Positions 16,830-24,918 of a DNA stretch of 64,000 bases are shown here, one piece after another. The notes below the pieces were generated by a model. That model saw only the letters and a program-made list of their open reading frames with translations, made no database searches and was not told the DNA's origin. The position numbers and the translations under genes were made by a program. Where the stretch lies: positions 1 through 64,000 of the forward strand of contig NZ_BCZS01000023.1 of the NCBI RefSeq assembly GCF_001598855.1, written 5' to 3'. Each line of letters begins with the position of its first letter. The first letter of the stretch is position 1. Source of the DNA: Pluralibacter gergoviae ATCC 33028 = NBRC 105706 (GTDB lineage: Bacteria > Pseudomonadota > Gammaproteobacteria > Enterobacterales > Enterobacteriaceae).

Positions 16830-19118
16830 ATGAAAAATACGAGACGATCCGTTCCCGGCATCCGCTACTACGGCGGCCCGGCCGGCGGCTGGGGCGCGCT
16901 GAAGGCCACCGCTATCGCGGTGCGCACCCAGATGGATACCTTCGAAGCCCCGGCGACGCTGCTGCGCACCAATCAGCCGGACGGCTTTGACTGCCCCGGC
17001 TGCGCGTGGCCGGATAAAGAGCACAAGTCCACCTTCCAGTTCTGCGAAAACGGCGCCAAGGCCGTCACCTGGGAAGCGACCACCAAACGCGTCACGCCCG
17101 CGTTTTTAGCCAACAATACGGTCACCTCCCTGCTGGAAAAAAGCGACTTTGAGCTGGAGGGCTACGGCCGCCTGACCACGCCGCTGGCCTATCATCGGGA
17201 GAGCGATACCCTGCGCCCGGTCACCTGGGAGGCGGCCTTCGCCCGCATCGGCGAAGTGCTGCGCGATCTGGCGCCGGATTCGGTAGAGTTCTACACCTCC
17301 GGGCGCGCCTCCAACGAGGCCGCCTACCTGTTCCAGCTGTTTGCCCGCGAGTTCGGCACCAACAACTTTCCCGACTGCTCCAACATGTGCCACGAGGCGA
17401 CCAGCGTCGGCCTGCCGCGCTCCATCGGCATCGGCAAGGGCACCGTTTCGCTGGACGACTTCGAGAAAACCGAGCTGGTGATCTCCATCGGCCACAACCC
17501 CGGCACCAACCACCCGCGGATGATGGGCACCCTGCACGAGCTCTCCCGCCGCGGCGTGCCGATTATCGTCTTCAATCCGCTCAAGGAGCGGGCGCTGGAG
17601 CGCTTCGCCGATCCGCAGAACGTGGTTGAGATGGCCACCTACCGCTCGACGGATATCGCCTCGACCTACTTCCAGGTCAGGGCGGGCGGCGACGCCGCCG
17701 CCCTCAAGGGCATTGCGAAGCATCTGCTGGCGCTGGAGGCGGAGCGCGGCGGCGTGCTCGACCGTGACTTTATGACTGAACACACTCAGGGCTTCGACGC
17801 CTTTGCCGCCGATATCGCCGCCACGTCCTGGCAGGATATCGAGCGCGAGTCGGGCCTCACCCGCGAGCAGCTGCTGAGCGTCGCCGAAGCCTACGCCAAA
17901 TCAAACGCCACCATCATTACCTACGGCATGGGCATCACCCAGCACAATAAAGGTACCCGCAACGTGCGCCTGATTGCCGACCTGCTGCTGATGCGCGGCA
18001 ATATCGGCAAGCCTGGCGCCGGGATCTGCCCGCTGCGCGGCCACTCCAACGTGCAGGGCAACCGCACCGTCGGCATCACCGAGAAGCCCGGCGCGCCGTT
18101 CCTCAAGCGCCTTGAGGAGGTGTTCGGCTTCACGCCGCCGGCAAAACACGGCCACGACGCGGTGCAGGCCACCCAGGCGATGATCGCCGGAACGGCGAAG
18201 GCGCTGATCTGCCTCGGCGGCAACTTCGCCGTCGCCATGCCCGACCACCGCCGCGGCTTCCCGGCGATGCGCGCCCTCGAGCTCGGGGTCCACGTCGGCA
18301 CCAAGCTCAACCGCACCCACCTGCTGGTGAGCAAAGAGACCTTTATCTTCCCCTGCCTCGGGCGCACCGAGCTGGATGAGCAGCGCACCGGCAGGCAGTC
18401 GGTGACGGTAGAGGATTCGATGTCGATGGTCCACGCCTCGTCGGGCAAGCTCAAGCCCGCATCAAAAGAGCTGCGCTCGGAGCCGGCCATCGTCGCCGGG
18501 ATGGCGCTGGCGACGATACCCGACAGTAAAGTGGACTGGCAGACGCTGGTGGACGACTACGATCTGATCCGCGAGCTTATCGAGCAGACCATTCCCGGCT
18601 TTGAGGACTATAACGCGCGCATCCGGGTGCCGGGCGGCTTTCGCATGCCGCTGCCGCCGACGGAGCGGGTGTGGCCTACCGCCAGCGGCAAGGCGATGTT
18701 CTCGGTGTTCGAGGGCGTGGATGAAAACGCCCCCGGCGTCGGGGAGAATCCCCTGCGGCTGGTGACCCTGCGCAGCCACGACCAGTACAACACCACCATC
18801 TACGCGCTGGACGACCGCTATCGCGGCGTATTCGGCCGCCGGGACGTGCTGTTTATGAATAAAGGCGACATGGCGCAGCTGGGGCTGGAGCACGGCGACC
18901 GGGTGGATCTCCACACCGCCCTGCCCGGCAGCGATCTGCGCCTCGACGATATTACGGTCGTGGAGTACGACATTTCGGCGGGCACGGTGGGCGCCTATTA
19001 CCCGGAGGCCAACGTGCTGGTGCCGCTGGACTATACCGACAAAGAGAGCGGCACGCCCTCTTACAAGTCGGTGCCGGTTGGCATTACCCTGCGCTCGAAG
19101 GAGATCCGCCCGCTGTAA
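16830..19118 (+). CDS. FdhF/YdeP family molybdopterin oxidoreductase
   Basis: A 762-residue molybdenum-cofactor protein collinear with E. coli YdeP (759 aa). Seen: N-terminal GFDCPGCAWPD and FCENGAKA, the EFYTSGRASNEAA and NFPDCSNMCHE blocks, GHNPGTNHPRM, GICPLRGHSNVQGNRT, and the C-terminal SHDQYNTTIY molybdopterin-binding cap. YdeP is linked to acid resistance in E. coli and its substrate is unknown. No dedicated electron-transfer subunit lies beside it. A LysR gene follows on the same strand. High similarity in layout makes the family firm; I give no symbol because paralogues exist in Klebsiella. Confidence 0.85.
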   Translation: MKNTRRSVPGIRYYGGPAGGWGALKATAIAVRTQMDTFEAPATLLRTNQPDGFDCPGCAWPDKEHKSTFQFCENGAKAVTWEATTKRVTPAFLANNTVTSLLEKSDFELEGYGRLTTPLAYHRESDTLRPVTWEAAFARIGEVLRDLAPDSVEFYTSGRASNEAAYLFQLFAREFGTNNFPDCSNMCHEATSVGLPRSIGIGKGTVSLDDFEKTELVISIGHNPGTNHPRMMGTLHELSRRGVPIIVFNPLKERALERFADPQNVVEMATYRSTDIASTYFQVRAGGDAAALKGIAKHLLALEAERGGVLDRDFMTEHTQGFDAFAADIAATSWQDIERESGLTREQLLSVAEAYAKSNATIITYGMGITQHNKGTRNVRLIADLLLMRGNIGKPGAGICPLRGHSNVQGNRTVGITEKPGAPFLKRLEEVFGFTPPAKHGHDAVQATQAMIAGTAKALICLGGNFAVAMPDHRRGFPAMRALELGVHVGTKLNRTHLLVSKETFIFPCLGRTELDEQRTGRQSVTVEDSMSMVHASSGKLKPASKELRSEPAIVAGMALATIPDSKVDWQTLVDDYDLIRELIEQTIPGFEDYNARIRVPGGFRMPLPPTERVWPTASGKAMFSVFEGVDENAPGVGENPLRLVTLRSHDQYNTTIYALDDRYRGVFGRRDVLFMNKGDMAQLGLEHGDRVDLHTALPGSDLRLDDITVVEYDISAGTVGAYYPEANVLVPLDYTDKESGTPSYKSVPVGITLRSKEIRPL

Positions 19119-19148
19119 TCATCCGCGTTACAAAGGCGCTACATCCGT

Positions 19149-19178
19149 GCAATAATGCGCCCCCGCGCGCATTATTGC
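19149..19178. terminator. Perfect 12-bp dyad between YdeP-like gene and LysR gene
   Basis: GCAATAATGCGC and GCGCATTATTGC pair perfectly around CCCCGC. CCTCTTT follows, so it could end transcription of the YdeP-like gene. Lying 31 bp before the LysR start at 19210, it could instead or also be an operator. Confidence 0.55.
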
Positions 19179-19209
19179 CCTCTTTCGACGGCCCGTTACC
19201 GGGATCACC

Positions 19210-20100
19210 ATGGATATCAAGCAGCTTAAGTATTTAATCGCCCTCGACCAGACCCGCCACTTTGGCCGGGCCGCGGCGCAGTGCAACATCACCCAGCCGA
19301 CGCTGTCGATGCGCATCCGCAGCCTGGAGGAGGAGCTTGGCCTGGTGCTGATCGCCCGCGGCCAGCGCTTTGAGGGCTTCACCCCGGAAGGGGAGCGCAT
19401 TCTCGCCTGGGCCCACTCGCTGATGGCGGCCCACAGCGGCCTGCAGGCGGAGGCGGCGCTGTGCCGGGGCCAGGTGGTGGGCGAGCTGCGCCTGGGGATG
19501 GTGCCGCTGGCGAGCGTCGATCCGACGCGGCTGATTCAGCACCTCTCCGGCCACTACCCTGAACTCAAGTACAGCCTCTTCGCGCTGTCCTCGGAACAGA
19601 TCCTCGACGGCATCAGCAGCAACCGGCTCGATCTCGGCATCGGCTATCTCAACACTCTCGACAGCGACGTTTTTGACGCCATTCCCCTGCCCCGCACCCG
19701 CATGGGCCTGCTGCACGATACCCGCCACTTCACCCTCGGGCGCGACGCGCTGAGCTGGGCGGCGCTGGCGGACTATCCGCTGGGCTTTCTCAGTAAAGGG
19801 ATGCACTACCGGGAGTCGATGGACGTGCGCTTTAAGGCCGCCGGCGTTTCGCCGAACCGGGTGCTGGAGAGCGACTCGGCGTTCCAGATCCTCCAGGCGG
19901 TGCAGAACGGCATCTGCTGCGCGGTGATGCCGCTCAACAACGGCCTGGAGGCGCTGAATGACCATTTCGCCATCGTCCCCATCGAGGGCGCGGAGATGAG
20001 CGCCGAAACCGGGCTGATTATTCGCAAGCAGGCGCCGGTCTCGTCCCTCGCGCTGCGCTGCTTTGCCGACGCGAAGGCGTTCTACGCCGCCGGCGGCTAA
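19210..20100 (+). CDS. LysR-family transcriptional regulator
   Basis: A 296-residue LTTR with the N-terminal HTH ([22 protein letters not shown], recognition region [17 protein letters not shown]) and an OxyR-like-length effector domain containing two adjacent cysteines (ICCAVMP) near residue 237. It follows the YdeP-like gene by 91 bp and may regulate it. Its stop overlaps that of the convergent ldtA by 4 bp. Confidence 0.88.
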   Translation: MDIKQLKYLIALDQTRHFGRAAAQCNITQPTLSMRIRSLEEELGLVLIARGQRFEGFTPEGERILAWAHSLMAAHSGLQAEAALCRGQVVGELRLGMVPLASVDPTRLIQHLSGHYPELKYSLFALSSEQILDGISSNRLDLGIGYLNTLDSDVFDAIPLPRTRMGLLHDTRHFTLGRDALSWAALADYPLGFLSKGMHYRESMDVRFKAAGVSPNRVLESDSAFQILQAVQNGICCAVMPLNNGLEALNDHFAIVPIEGAEMSAETGLIIRKQAPVSSLALRCFADAKAFYAAGG

Positions 20101-21035
20101 TCGGCGTTGCTGGCGGTAAGCATTCCGCTGCCGCCGCTGAGCTGCACCGGCATTCCGGAGCGGCGCTGCATTTCTGCCGCCGCCCGGCTGTCGCCGTCGG
20201 TAAAGGTGCGCAGCGCGGCGGTCATCGGCAGCGGCACCTTGCGGTCCGACTCAAACTCCGCCCGGTTGCGCGACAGCGGCTCGTGCACCTCCAGCCAGCG
20301 CGAACCGTCCGGCTCGGCGGTGTACTTCACCGGCTGGTCGATAATCTGCACCCTTGTGCCGACCGGCACATTGTCGAACAGGTACTTGATATCGGCATCG
20401 CGCAGGCGAATGCAGCCCTGGCTCACCCGCAGGCCAATGCCGAAGTTGGCGTTGGTGCCGTGGATGGCGTACAGCCGCCCGATGTAGATGGCGTACAGCC
20501 CCATCGGATTATCCGGCCCGGCGGGCACGAACGCCGGCAGGGTTTTGCCCTCTTTAGCGTATTCGCGGCGGGTGTTGGCGGTCGGCGTCCAGGTGGGGCC
20601 GTCCTGCTTGCGCTGGACGCTGGTCACCCAGTTGCGCGGGGTTTCTCGTCCCGCCTGGCCGATGCCGATAGGCAGCACCTCAACGGTCGCACCGCCCGGC
20701 GGATAGTAGTAGAGGCGCATCTCCGCCACGTTGACTACCACGCCCTGCCGGGGGGTGTCGGGGAGGATCAGCTGCTGGGGAATGGTCAGGGTGGAGCCGC
20801 CGCGGGGCAGATAGACGTCAACGCCCGGGTTGGCCTCCAGCATATTGCTGAGACCCTGCCCGTACTGCGCGGCAAACTCCTCGAGGGGTTTTTTATTATC
20901 AACGGGCACGGTAATGTGCTGTACGCTGCCGACCAGGCGACTCCCTTCCGGCGGCAGCGGGTAGCTGACGGCGTGCGCGTTAACGCTTACCAGCGCAGCA
21001 AAAAGTGAACAGAACAGCTTGACATGACGCATCAC
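20097..21035 (-). CDS. ldtA: L,D-transpeptidase LdtA (ErfK)
   Basis: A 312-residue periplasmic enzyme nearly collinear with E. coli ErfK/LdtA (310 aa), which attaches Braun lipoprotein to the meso-diaminopimelate of peptidoglycan. Seen: a signal peptide (about residues 1-22, AHA end), a LysM-like segment ([15 protein letters not shown] near 55) and the YkuD catalytic motif HGTNANFG...SQGCIRL, with the nucleophile at about C208. Position next to cbl-nac matches the enterobacterial order. M2 is an equally possible start. Confidence 0.95.
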   Translation of the reverse strand: MMRHVKLFCSLFAALVSVNAHAVSYPLPPEGSRLVGSVQHITVPVDNKKPLEEFAAQYGQGLSNMLEANPGVDVYLPRGGSTLTIPQQLILPDTPRQGVVVNVAEMRLYYYPPGGATVEVLPIGIGQAGRETPRNWVTSVQRKQDGPTWTPTANTRREYAKEGKTLPAFVPAGPDNPMGLYAIYIGRLYAIHGTNANFGIGLRVSQGCIRLRDADIKYLFDNVPVGTRVQIIDQPVKYTAEPDGSRWLEVHEPLSRNRAEFESDRKVPLPMTAALRTFTDGDSRAAAEMQRRSGMPVQLSGGSGMLTASNAD

Positions 21036-21124
21036 TTTCCTTCCTTTGTCGCAACCATGGTGGATTAACTATAGCGGTTCGACAGAAAAGAAGGCGAATA
21101 ATCCCGCGCGCTTTGGGGTGGAAT

Positions 21125-22075
21125 TCAGATCTGAAAGTCGATAGCCACCTCTTCCGGCTCCATCACCTGGCGCTTGATCTCCTCCACCGACAGCCCGGCG
21201 TTGCACAGCTCGATAAAGCGCCAGACGTAGTTGCGCTGCAGCTGGCCGCGCTTGAGGCCCAGCCAGACGGTGCTGGCGTCAAACAGATGGTGGGTGTCGA
21301 GCCGGGTCAGCCTGCCCGCTTCCTGGGCATCTCCCGACTGCTCGGCCACCAGGCCAATGCCCAGCCCCAGCTCGACGTAGGTTTTAATCACATCGGAGTC
21401 CTGGGCGCTCAGCACCACATCCGGCTCCAGCCCCTTGCGGCTGAAGGCCTCGTCGATGCGCGAGCGGCCGGTAATGCCCTGGCGGTAGGTAATGAGCGGC
21501 CATTTGGCGATGGCCTCCAGCGTCAGCGGCGCGGCGCGGGTCAGCGGATGCCCCTCCGGCACCAGCAGGCTGTGGTGCCAGCGGAACCAGGGGAACGCCG
21601 CCAGGGTCGGATCGTTGCTCAGCCGCTCGCTGGCGATACCGATATCGGCGCCGCCGTTGTGGAGCAGCGCCTCTATCTCCTGCGGCGTCCCCTGGATAAG
21701 CTCCAGGCGCACGTCCCTGAACAGCTCGCGGAAGGCCTTGATCACCGGCGGCAGGCTGTAGCGCGCCTGGGTGTGGGTGGTGGCGATGGTAAGGACGCCG
21801 CTGGCGTCGTTGGTAAACAGATCGGCGAGGCGGCGCACGTTGCCCGCTTCGTTGAGGATGCGCTCGGCAATCACCAGCAGCGCCTTGCCGGGCTCGGTCA
21901 TGCCGAGCAGGCGCTTGCCGCGGCGGATGAAGATCTCGATCCCGAGCTCCTCCTCCAGCTCGCGGATATGGCGGCTTACGCCCGACTGCGAGGTGTACAG
22001 CATATTAGCGACTTCGGTCAGGTTGTAATCCTGCCGCGCCGCCTCGCGAATAATTTTAAGCTGCTGGAAATTCAC
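21125..22075 (-). CDS. cbl: Cbl, CysB-like LysR activator of organosulfur use
   Basis: A 316-residue LTTR, the same length as E. coli Cbl and matching it along its whole length (MNFQQLKIIREAARQDYNL start, GVSRHIRELEEELGIEIF, DIGIASERLSNDP, TYRQGITGRSRID). Cbl activates the tau and ssu genes for taurine and alkanesulfonate use under sulfate starvation, with adenosine phosphosulfate as antagonist. It lies 102 bp downstream of nac on the same strand and a perfect dyad sits in that gap. Confidence 0.95.
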   Translation of the reverse strand: MNFQQLKIIREAARQDYNLTEVANMLYTSQSGVSRHIRELEEELGIEIFIRRGKRLLGMTEPGKALLVIAERILNEAGNVRRLADLFTNDASGVLTIATTHTQARYSLPPVIKAFRELFRDVRLELIQGTPQEIEALLHNGGADIGIASERLSNDPTLAAFPWFRWHHSLLVPEGHPLTRAAPLTLEAIAKWPLITYRQGITGRSRIDEAFSRKGLEPDVVLSAQDSDVIKTYVELGLGIGLVAEQSGDAQEAGRLTRLDTHHLFDASTVWLGLKRGQLQRNYVWRFIELCNAGLSVEEIKRQVMEPEEVAIDFQI

Positions 22076-22155
22076 CTTTCCCTCCAGAGACCATCAGACA
22101 TAACGCTATTGTTAAGTTCTGCGGCTCTGGCAAACAAATAATAAAAACCAGCAGC

Positions 22156-22174
22156 TTATTCCATAGTGGAATAA
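22156..22174. promoter_or_regulatory. Perfect dyad in nac-cbl gap (TTATTCCA-TAG-TGGAATAA)
   Basis: Eight-bp arms around 3 nt, just past the nac stop and 81 bp upstream of cbl. Resembles a LysR or CysB-family operator (CysB sites contain TTATTCC-like elements). Role in cbl control is inferred. Confidence 0.45.
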
Positions 22175-22177
22175 CGC

Positions 22178-23095
22178 TCAGCTTACCAGCTGCAGCTCGC
22201 GATTCTCCAGCGACGGACGGCTCACCAGCGACATCAGGATCTCTTTTACCGCGTGGGCCTGCGGCGTGAGCTGGCGGCGGGCGGAGATATTGAGCGACAG
22301 CGGCAGGCTCATGGACGGCGTGGTGATCCGCGCCATCCAGCCGTTAGAGGCGCTGCACAGGGAGCGCGCGGCGGACTCCGGCAGCACGGTGACGCCCATG
22401 CCGCTGGCGATGGCCGCCGTCAGGGTAGAGATAGATTCAATTTCGCCGATGATTTTGGCGGTCAGGCGGCGCAGGGAGAAGGCCTCATCAACCCGGGCGC
22501 GCACGGCGCTGTAGTCGCGGGGCAGAAACAGATTCATTTCGGCAATCGCCGCCAGGTCAACGCTCTGGCCGGGGCAGTCGCGGGTGCCCACCAGCCAGAG
22601 ATCTTCTTTCAGCAGCTGCTGGCTGGCAATGCCGGCCACCGGCGAGCGATCGTAGAGCACCGCCATATCCAGTTCGCCGCCCAGCAGCTTATCGTTCAGC
22701 TGGGAGCCGCTGCTCTCGTGCAGGTAAACCACCACTTCCGGCAGTTCGTTGCGCACCGCCTGCAGCAGCGGCATGGTCACGGACGACGCGGCGGTACCCG
22801 GAGCGAGGCCAATAGAGACCTGTCCGCTCAGCACCTGGCCGATGCTGTTCACCGCCAGCTGGGCCTGCTCGCACTGGCGAAGGATGGTGCGGGCGTGGGT
22901 ATAGAGAATTTTGCCTGCTTCGGTCGGCGTTACGCCCCGCTTGGTGCGGATCAGCAGCTGCTGGTCCATCTCCCCTTCGAGGGTCGCTACCTGCTGGCTC
23001 AACGCTGGCTGAGCAATATGCAGTACTTCGGCAGCCTGAGTCAGGCTGCCGATATCGACGATTTTTACAAAGTATTTCAGTCGTCTTAAGTTCAT
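22178..23095 (-). CDS. nac: Nac, nitrogen assimilation control LysR regulator
   Basis: With the start at 23095 the protein is 305 residues, the known Nac length, beginning MNLRRLKYFVKIVDIGSL. It has GGAGG just upstream; a longer frame to 23125 adds ten atypical residues. Nac couples the Ntr system to sigma-70 genes in Klebsiella: it activates hut, put and ure and represses gdhA and itself. The HTH (residues 1-60) and the LSGQVSIGLAPGTAASSV effector segment are intact. Promoter evidence (sigma-54 site and NtrC site) lies upstream. Confidence 0.97.
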   Translation of the reverse strand: MNLRRLKYFVKIVDIGSLTQAAEVLHIAQPALSQQVATLEGEMDQQLLIRTKRGVTPTEAGKILYTHARTILRQCEQAQLAVNSIGQVLSGQVSIGLAPGTAASSVTMPLLQAVRNELPEVVVYLHESSGSQLNDKLLGGELDMAVLYDRSPVAGIASQQLLKEDLWLVGTRDCPGQSVDLAAIAEMNLFLPRDYSAVRARVDEAFSLRRLTAKIIGEIESISTLTAAIASGMGVTVLPESAARSLCSASNGWMARITTPSMSLPLSLNISARRQLTPQAHAVKEILMSLVSRPSLENRELQLVS

Positions 23096-23160
23096 GTTGC
23101 CTCCATTTCCTGATGCCACGGCCACGGCCGGTAAGTGAATAAGCGAGTTAGCGGAATAAT

Positions 23161-23176
23161 TGCAATATGCTTGCCA
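23161..23176 (-). promoter_or_regulatory. Sigma-54 promoter of nac
   Basis: On the minus strand the sequence is TGGCAAGCATATTGCA, with GG and GC spaced as the -24/-12 elements require. It lies about 65 bp upstream of the nac ATG. Klebsiella nac is known to be transcribed by sigma-54 RNA polymerase. Confidence 0.9.
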
Positions 23177-23295
23177 CTTTTGAGGTATGTGCTAAAGCGC
23201 GGCTTAAAGCGGCATGAAATAAGGAATTCTAATAATTTCCGCCGCGCCGTTAATCTGACACAGCTTTACGTTATTGCCCCACCACGAGGAGCGCG

Positions 23296-23312
23296 CGCAC
23301 TAATGCGGTGCA
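23296..23312 (-). promoter_or_regulatory. NtrC binding site for nac
   Basis: On the minus strand TGCACC-GCATT-AGTGCG fits the NtrC consensus TGCACC-N5-GGTGCA in 10 of 12 positions. It is centred roughly 150 bp upstream of the predicted sigma-54 start, in keeping with the single upstream site described for Klebsiella nac. Confidence 0.75.
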
Positions 23313-23389
23313 ATCTGGCGCGTTTATGCGCGAATGCGCGCCTTTTGCTGAAATAGTCAGCAGTTGAACGCAGAGAACGCATTGAGGCT

Positions 23390-23418
23390 TTGACAGCGGC
23401 AGGGCGCGCCGTTACTAT
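23390..23418 (+). promoter_or_regulatory. Sigma-70 promoter of tRNA-Asn
   Basis: TTGACA at 23390-23395 and TACTAT at 23413-23418 are separated by 17 bp and followed by a GC-rich discriminator (GCGCCCC), typical of stringently controlled stable RNA genes. Confidence 0.85.
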
Positions 23419-23436
23419 GCGCCCCGTTCAAGCGAT

Positions 23437-23512
23437 TCCTCTGTAGTTCAGTCGGTAGAACGGCGGACTGTTAATCCGTATGTCACTGGTTCGAGTCCAG
23501 TCAGAGGAGCCA
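23437..23512 (+). tRNA. tRNA-Asn (anticodon GTT)
   Basis: A 76-nt cloverleaf with acceptor stem TCCTCTG/CAGAGGA, D arm, anticodon loop CTGTTAA with GTT at 23470-23472, T loop TTCGAGT and encoded GCCA end. asn tRNA genes are the classic attachment site for the yersiniabactin high-pathogenicity island and other ICEs. Here no repeat of the tRNA 3' end is seen elsewhere in the window, so the site looks unoccupied on the right. Confidence 0.97.
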
Positions 23513-23523
23513 GATTTAAAAAA

Positions 23524-23554
23524 GCCCGCCTCAGGGAACTGAGGCGGGCTTTTT
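23524..23554 (+). terminator. Rho-independent terminator after tRNA-Asn
   Basis: GCCCGCCTCAG pairs with CTGAGGCGGGC around GGAA, followed by TTTTT. Confidence 0.92.
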
Positions 23555-23580
23555 GCATTTCTACTCTACGCTGCTGATGA

Positions 23581-23913
23581 TTAACTCAGAATCGCATCCA
23601 GCCTGGCAAGTACCTCATTAACAACGGCGTCCGGTATGCGTTCCAGACGCTTGCCGTTCCGGGCCGCGATATCGATAGTTCTGGGCTGGTCGCAGCGAAT
23701 AACGCCCATTGTTTTGGTCCCCGCTTCTTCCAGTGAAACAGTGAAACCTGCCGTACGTGCAAAGTTTCCGCCGCTGGTGACGGGAACCACTACCGGTAGC
23801 CGGGTCAGCTTGTTAAACGATGCCTTCGATACGATGAGTACCGGACGTTTTCCACTTTGCTCGTGGCCAGCAATCGGATCCAGTGAAACAAGCCAGATTT
23901 CCCCTCTGTCCAT
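23581..23913 (-). CDS. Type II toxin, MazF/PemK family, ChpB-like
   Basis: A 110-residue protein with the MazF fold: MDRGEIWLVSLDPIAGHEQSGKRPVLIVS at the N-terminus in parts identical to ChpB (DP-x-GHEQ), PVTSGGNFARTAGF in the middle and VIRCDQPRTID. MazF/ChpB toxins are sequence-specific mRNA endoribonucleases. It starts directly after the antitoxin stop (TAAATG). The catalytic R/T pair expected in ChpB/Kid-type toxins appears retained. Confidence 0.88.
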   Translation of the reverse strand: MDRGEIWLVSLDPIAGHEQSGKRPVLIVSKASFNKLTRLPVVVPVTSGGNFARTAGFTVSLEEAGTKTMGVIRCDQPRTIDIAARNGKRLERIPDAVVNEVLARLDAILS

Positions 23914-24171
23914 TTACAGGATCTCCTTGCCCACCGCAGGCGCATCAATCCATTCCCGGTCCTCTTCGCTCATTTCAGCATGCGGATCGCACTGCGCCAG
24001 CAGCTCCTCAAGCGAATAATGAGGCCGTTTCTGCGGTTCGATTATCAGGCAACCATTATTAATGGTCATGCCGACTTCGCTGTCCGTCGTCAGCGCCAGC
24101 GTTTTCAGCACGGCGGGAGGAACCGCCAGCATGATGGATCCGCCAACCTTTTTCAGGCGAGTTGTATACAT
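23914..24171 (-). CDS. Antitoxin, ChpS/PemI-like (AbrB-type)
   Basis: I start it at 24171 (MYTTRLKKVGGSIMLAVP), giving 85 residues, close to ChpS (83). It has an N-terminal SpoVT/AbrB DNA-binding fold and an acidic C-terminal tail with YSLEELLAQCDPHA, the same toxin-binding segment as ChpS. Stop and toxin start abut (TAAATG), so the two are coupled. It should neutralise the toxin and autorepress at the dyad just upstream. A longer frame to 24243 has no support. Confidence 0.85.
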   Translation of the reverse strand: MYTTRLKKVGGSIMLAVPPAVLKTLALTTDSEVGMTINNGCLIIEPQKRPHYSLEELLAQCDPHAEMSEEDREWIDAPAVGKEIL

Positions 24172-24187
24172 CGCGCACCTCCTAATA

Positions 24188-24203
24188 TTATATTTTAATA
24201 TAA
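24188..24203. promoter_or_regulatory. Toxin-antitoxin operator dyad
   Basis: TTATATT-TT-AATATAA, perfect 7-bp arms, ends 17 bp upstream of the antitoxin ATG at 24171, the expected place for autorepression. Confidence 0.6.
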
Positions 24204-24707
24204 CATCCATGGCAGAAGGTGCGCAATTATTCATCAGATTCATGATGATTTCCTTTGCGTATTAAAGCGTGAATAAAGCCGTTATCATCGAAGGACAGGT
24301 CCAGTCGTTTTCGAAGGCGGCGTTGCTGTAAAACAGACATAATCCAGGTACGTCAGTCGTGTCTCGCAACGCATTAAGCATTTTGTGCAAGTGGGAACGA
24401 CGTGCATAACCAATGAAGGCTGATAATAGAAAACAGTTTTTGCGGTTCAAAGGATTAAGGCAGATCGGATAAACAAAATGCGAGGCAACTTCCGGATCGG
24501 GGCTTGTATAGGGTCAATGTCAGCGTCCGCACACCTCACCCGGGATCCGCCTGCGCCGCTTCACAGCGCTGCGCCCGCCGCCGGGAAGGGATAAATAGCC
24601 CTCTCCGGCGCGCCGCACGTGCACCGCTGCCGCAATAATAACCATCCAATAAAAGCGCCTATTACCCACGGCGTGGCGTTAATCGTTAAATATCAGAAAG
24701 GTAATCA
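24204..24707. other. Intergenic stretch without recognised gene
   Basis: A short minus-strand frame at 24262-24450 (62 codons) lacks a convincing ribosome site and I do not recognise it. The remainder becomes GC-rich near 24540-24620 and shows no RNA gene or repeat I can identify. It may be decayed sequence beside the tRNA. Confidence 0.3.
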
Positions 24708-24782
24708 ATGAATATTCTGCACTATTTTCGGGCCCGGCAGCCCCGTTTATGTGCAGATATTTTTTATCGTTCGTTTGTATAA
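24708..24782 (+). CDS. Possible 24-aa leader peptide upstream of NCS1 permease
   Basis: An ATG with a good ribosome site (GAAAGGTAATCA) opens a 24-codon frame ending TAA, 136 bp upstream of the permease start. The peptide is basic and aromatic-rich (MNILHYFRARQ...). No attenuator hairpin is obvious. It could be a leader peptide or a chance frame. Confidence 0.25.
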   Translation: MNILHYFRARQPRLCADIFYRSFV

Positions 24783-24918
24783 TTTTAGTCGTTTCTCACT
24801 GGTGATCATTTATGCAACATTAGGCGAAACTACAACATCCCTGCAACATCATGTTTGCCCGGTACGGTTAATGTCGCCCAATAATAGCTTTTCGCAGACT
24901 CTTCAGGTGAGAGAAAAC

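Noticed and set aside
24182..24207. TATAACAT motif resembling a Zur box in the toxin-antitoxin promoter
   Set aside because: Only one half fits; a perfect 7-2-7 dyad at the same place is better explained as the autorepression operator.
24262..24450. 62-codon minus-strand frame
   Set aside because: No ribosome site, no recognisable family, in a region that looks decayed.
23437..24918. Integrated island (HPI-type) at tRNA-Asn
   Set aside because: No integrase and no repeat of the tRNA 3' end found in the window.
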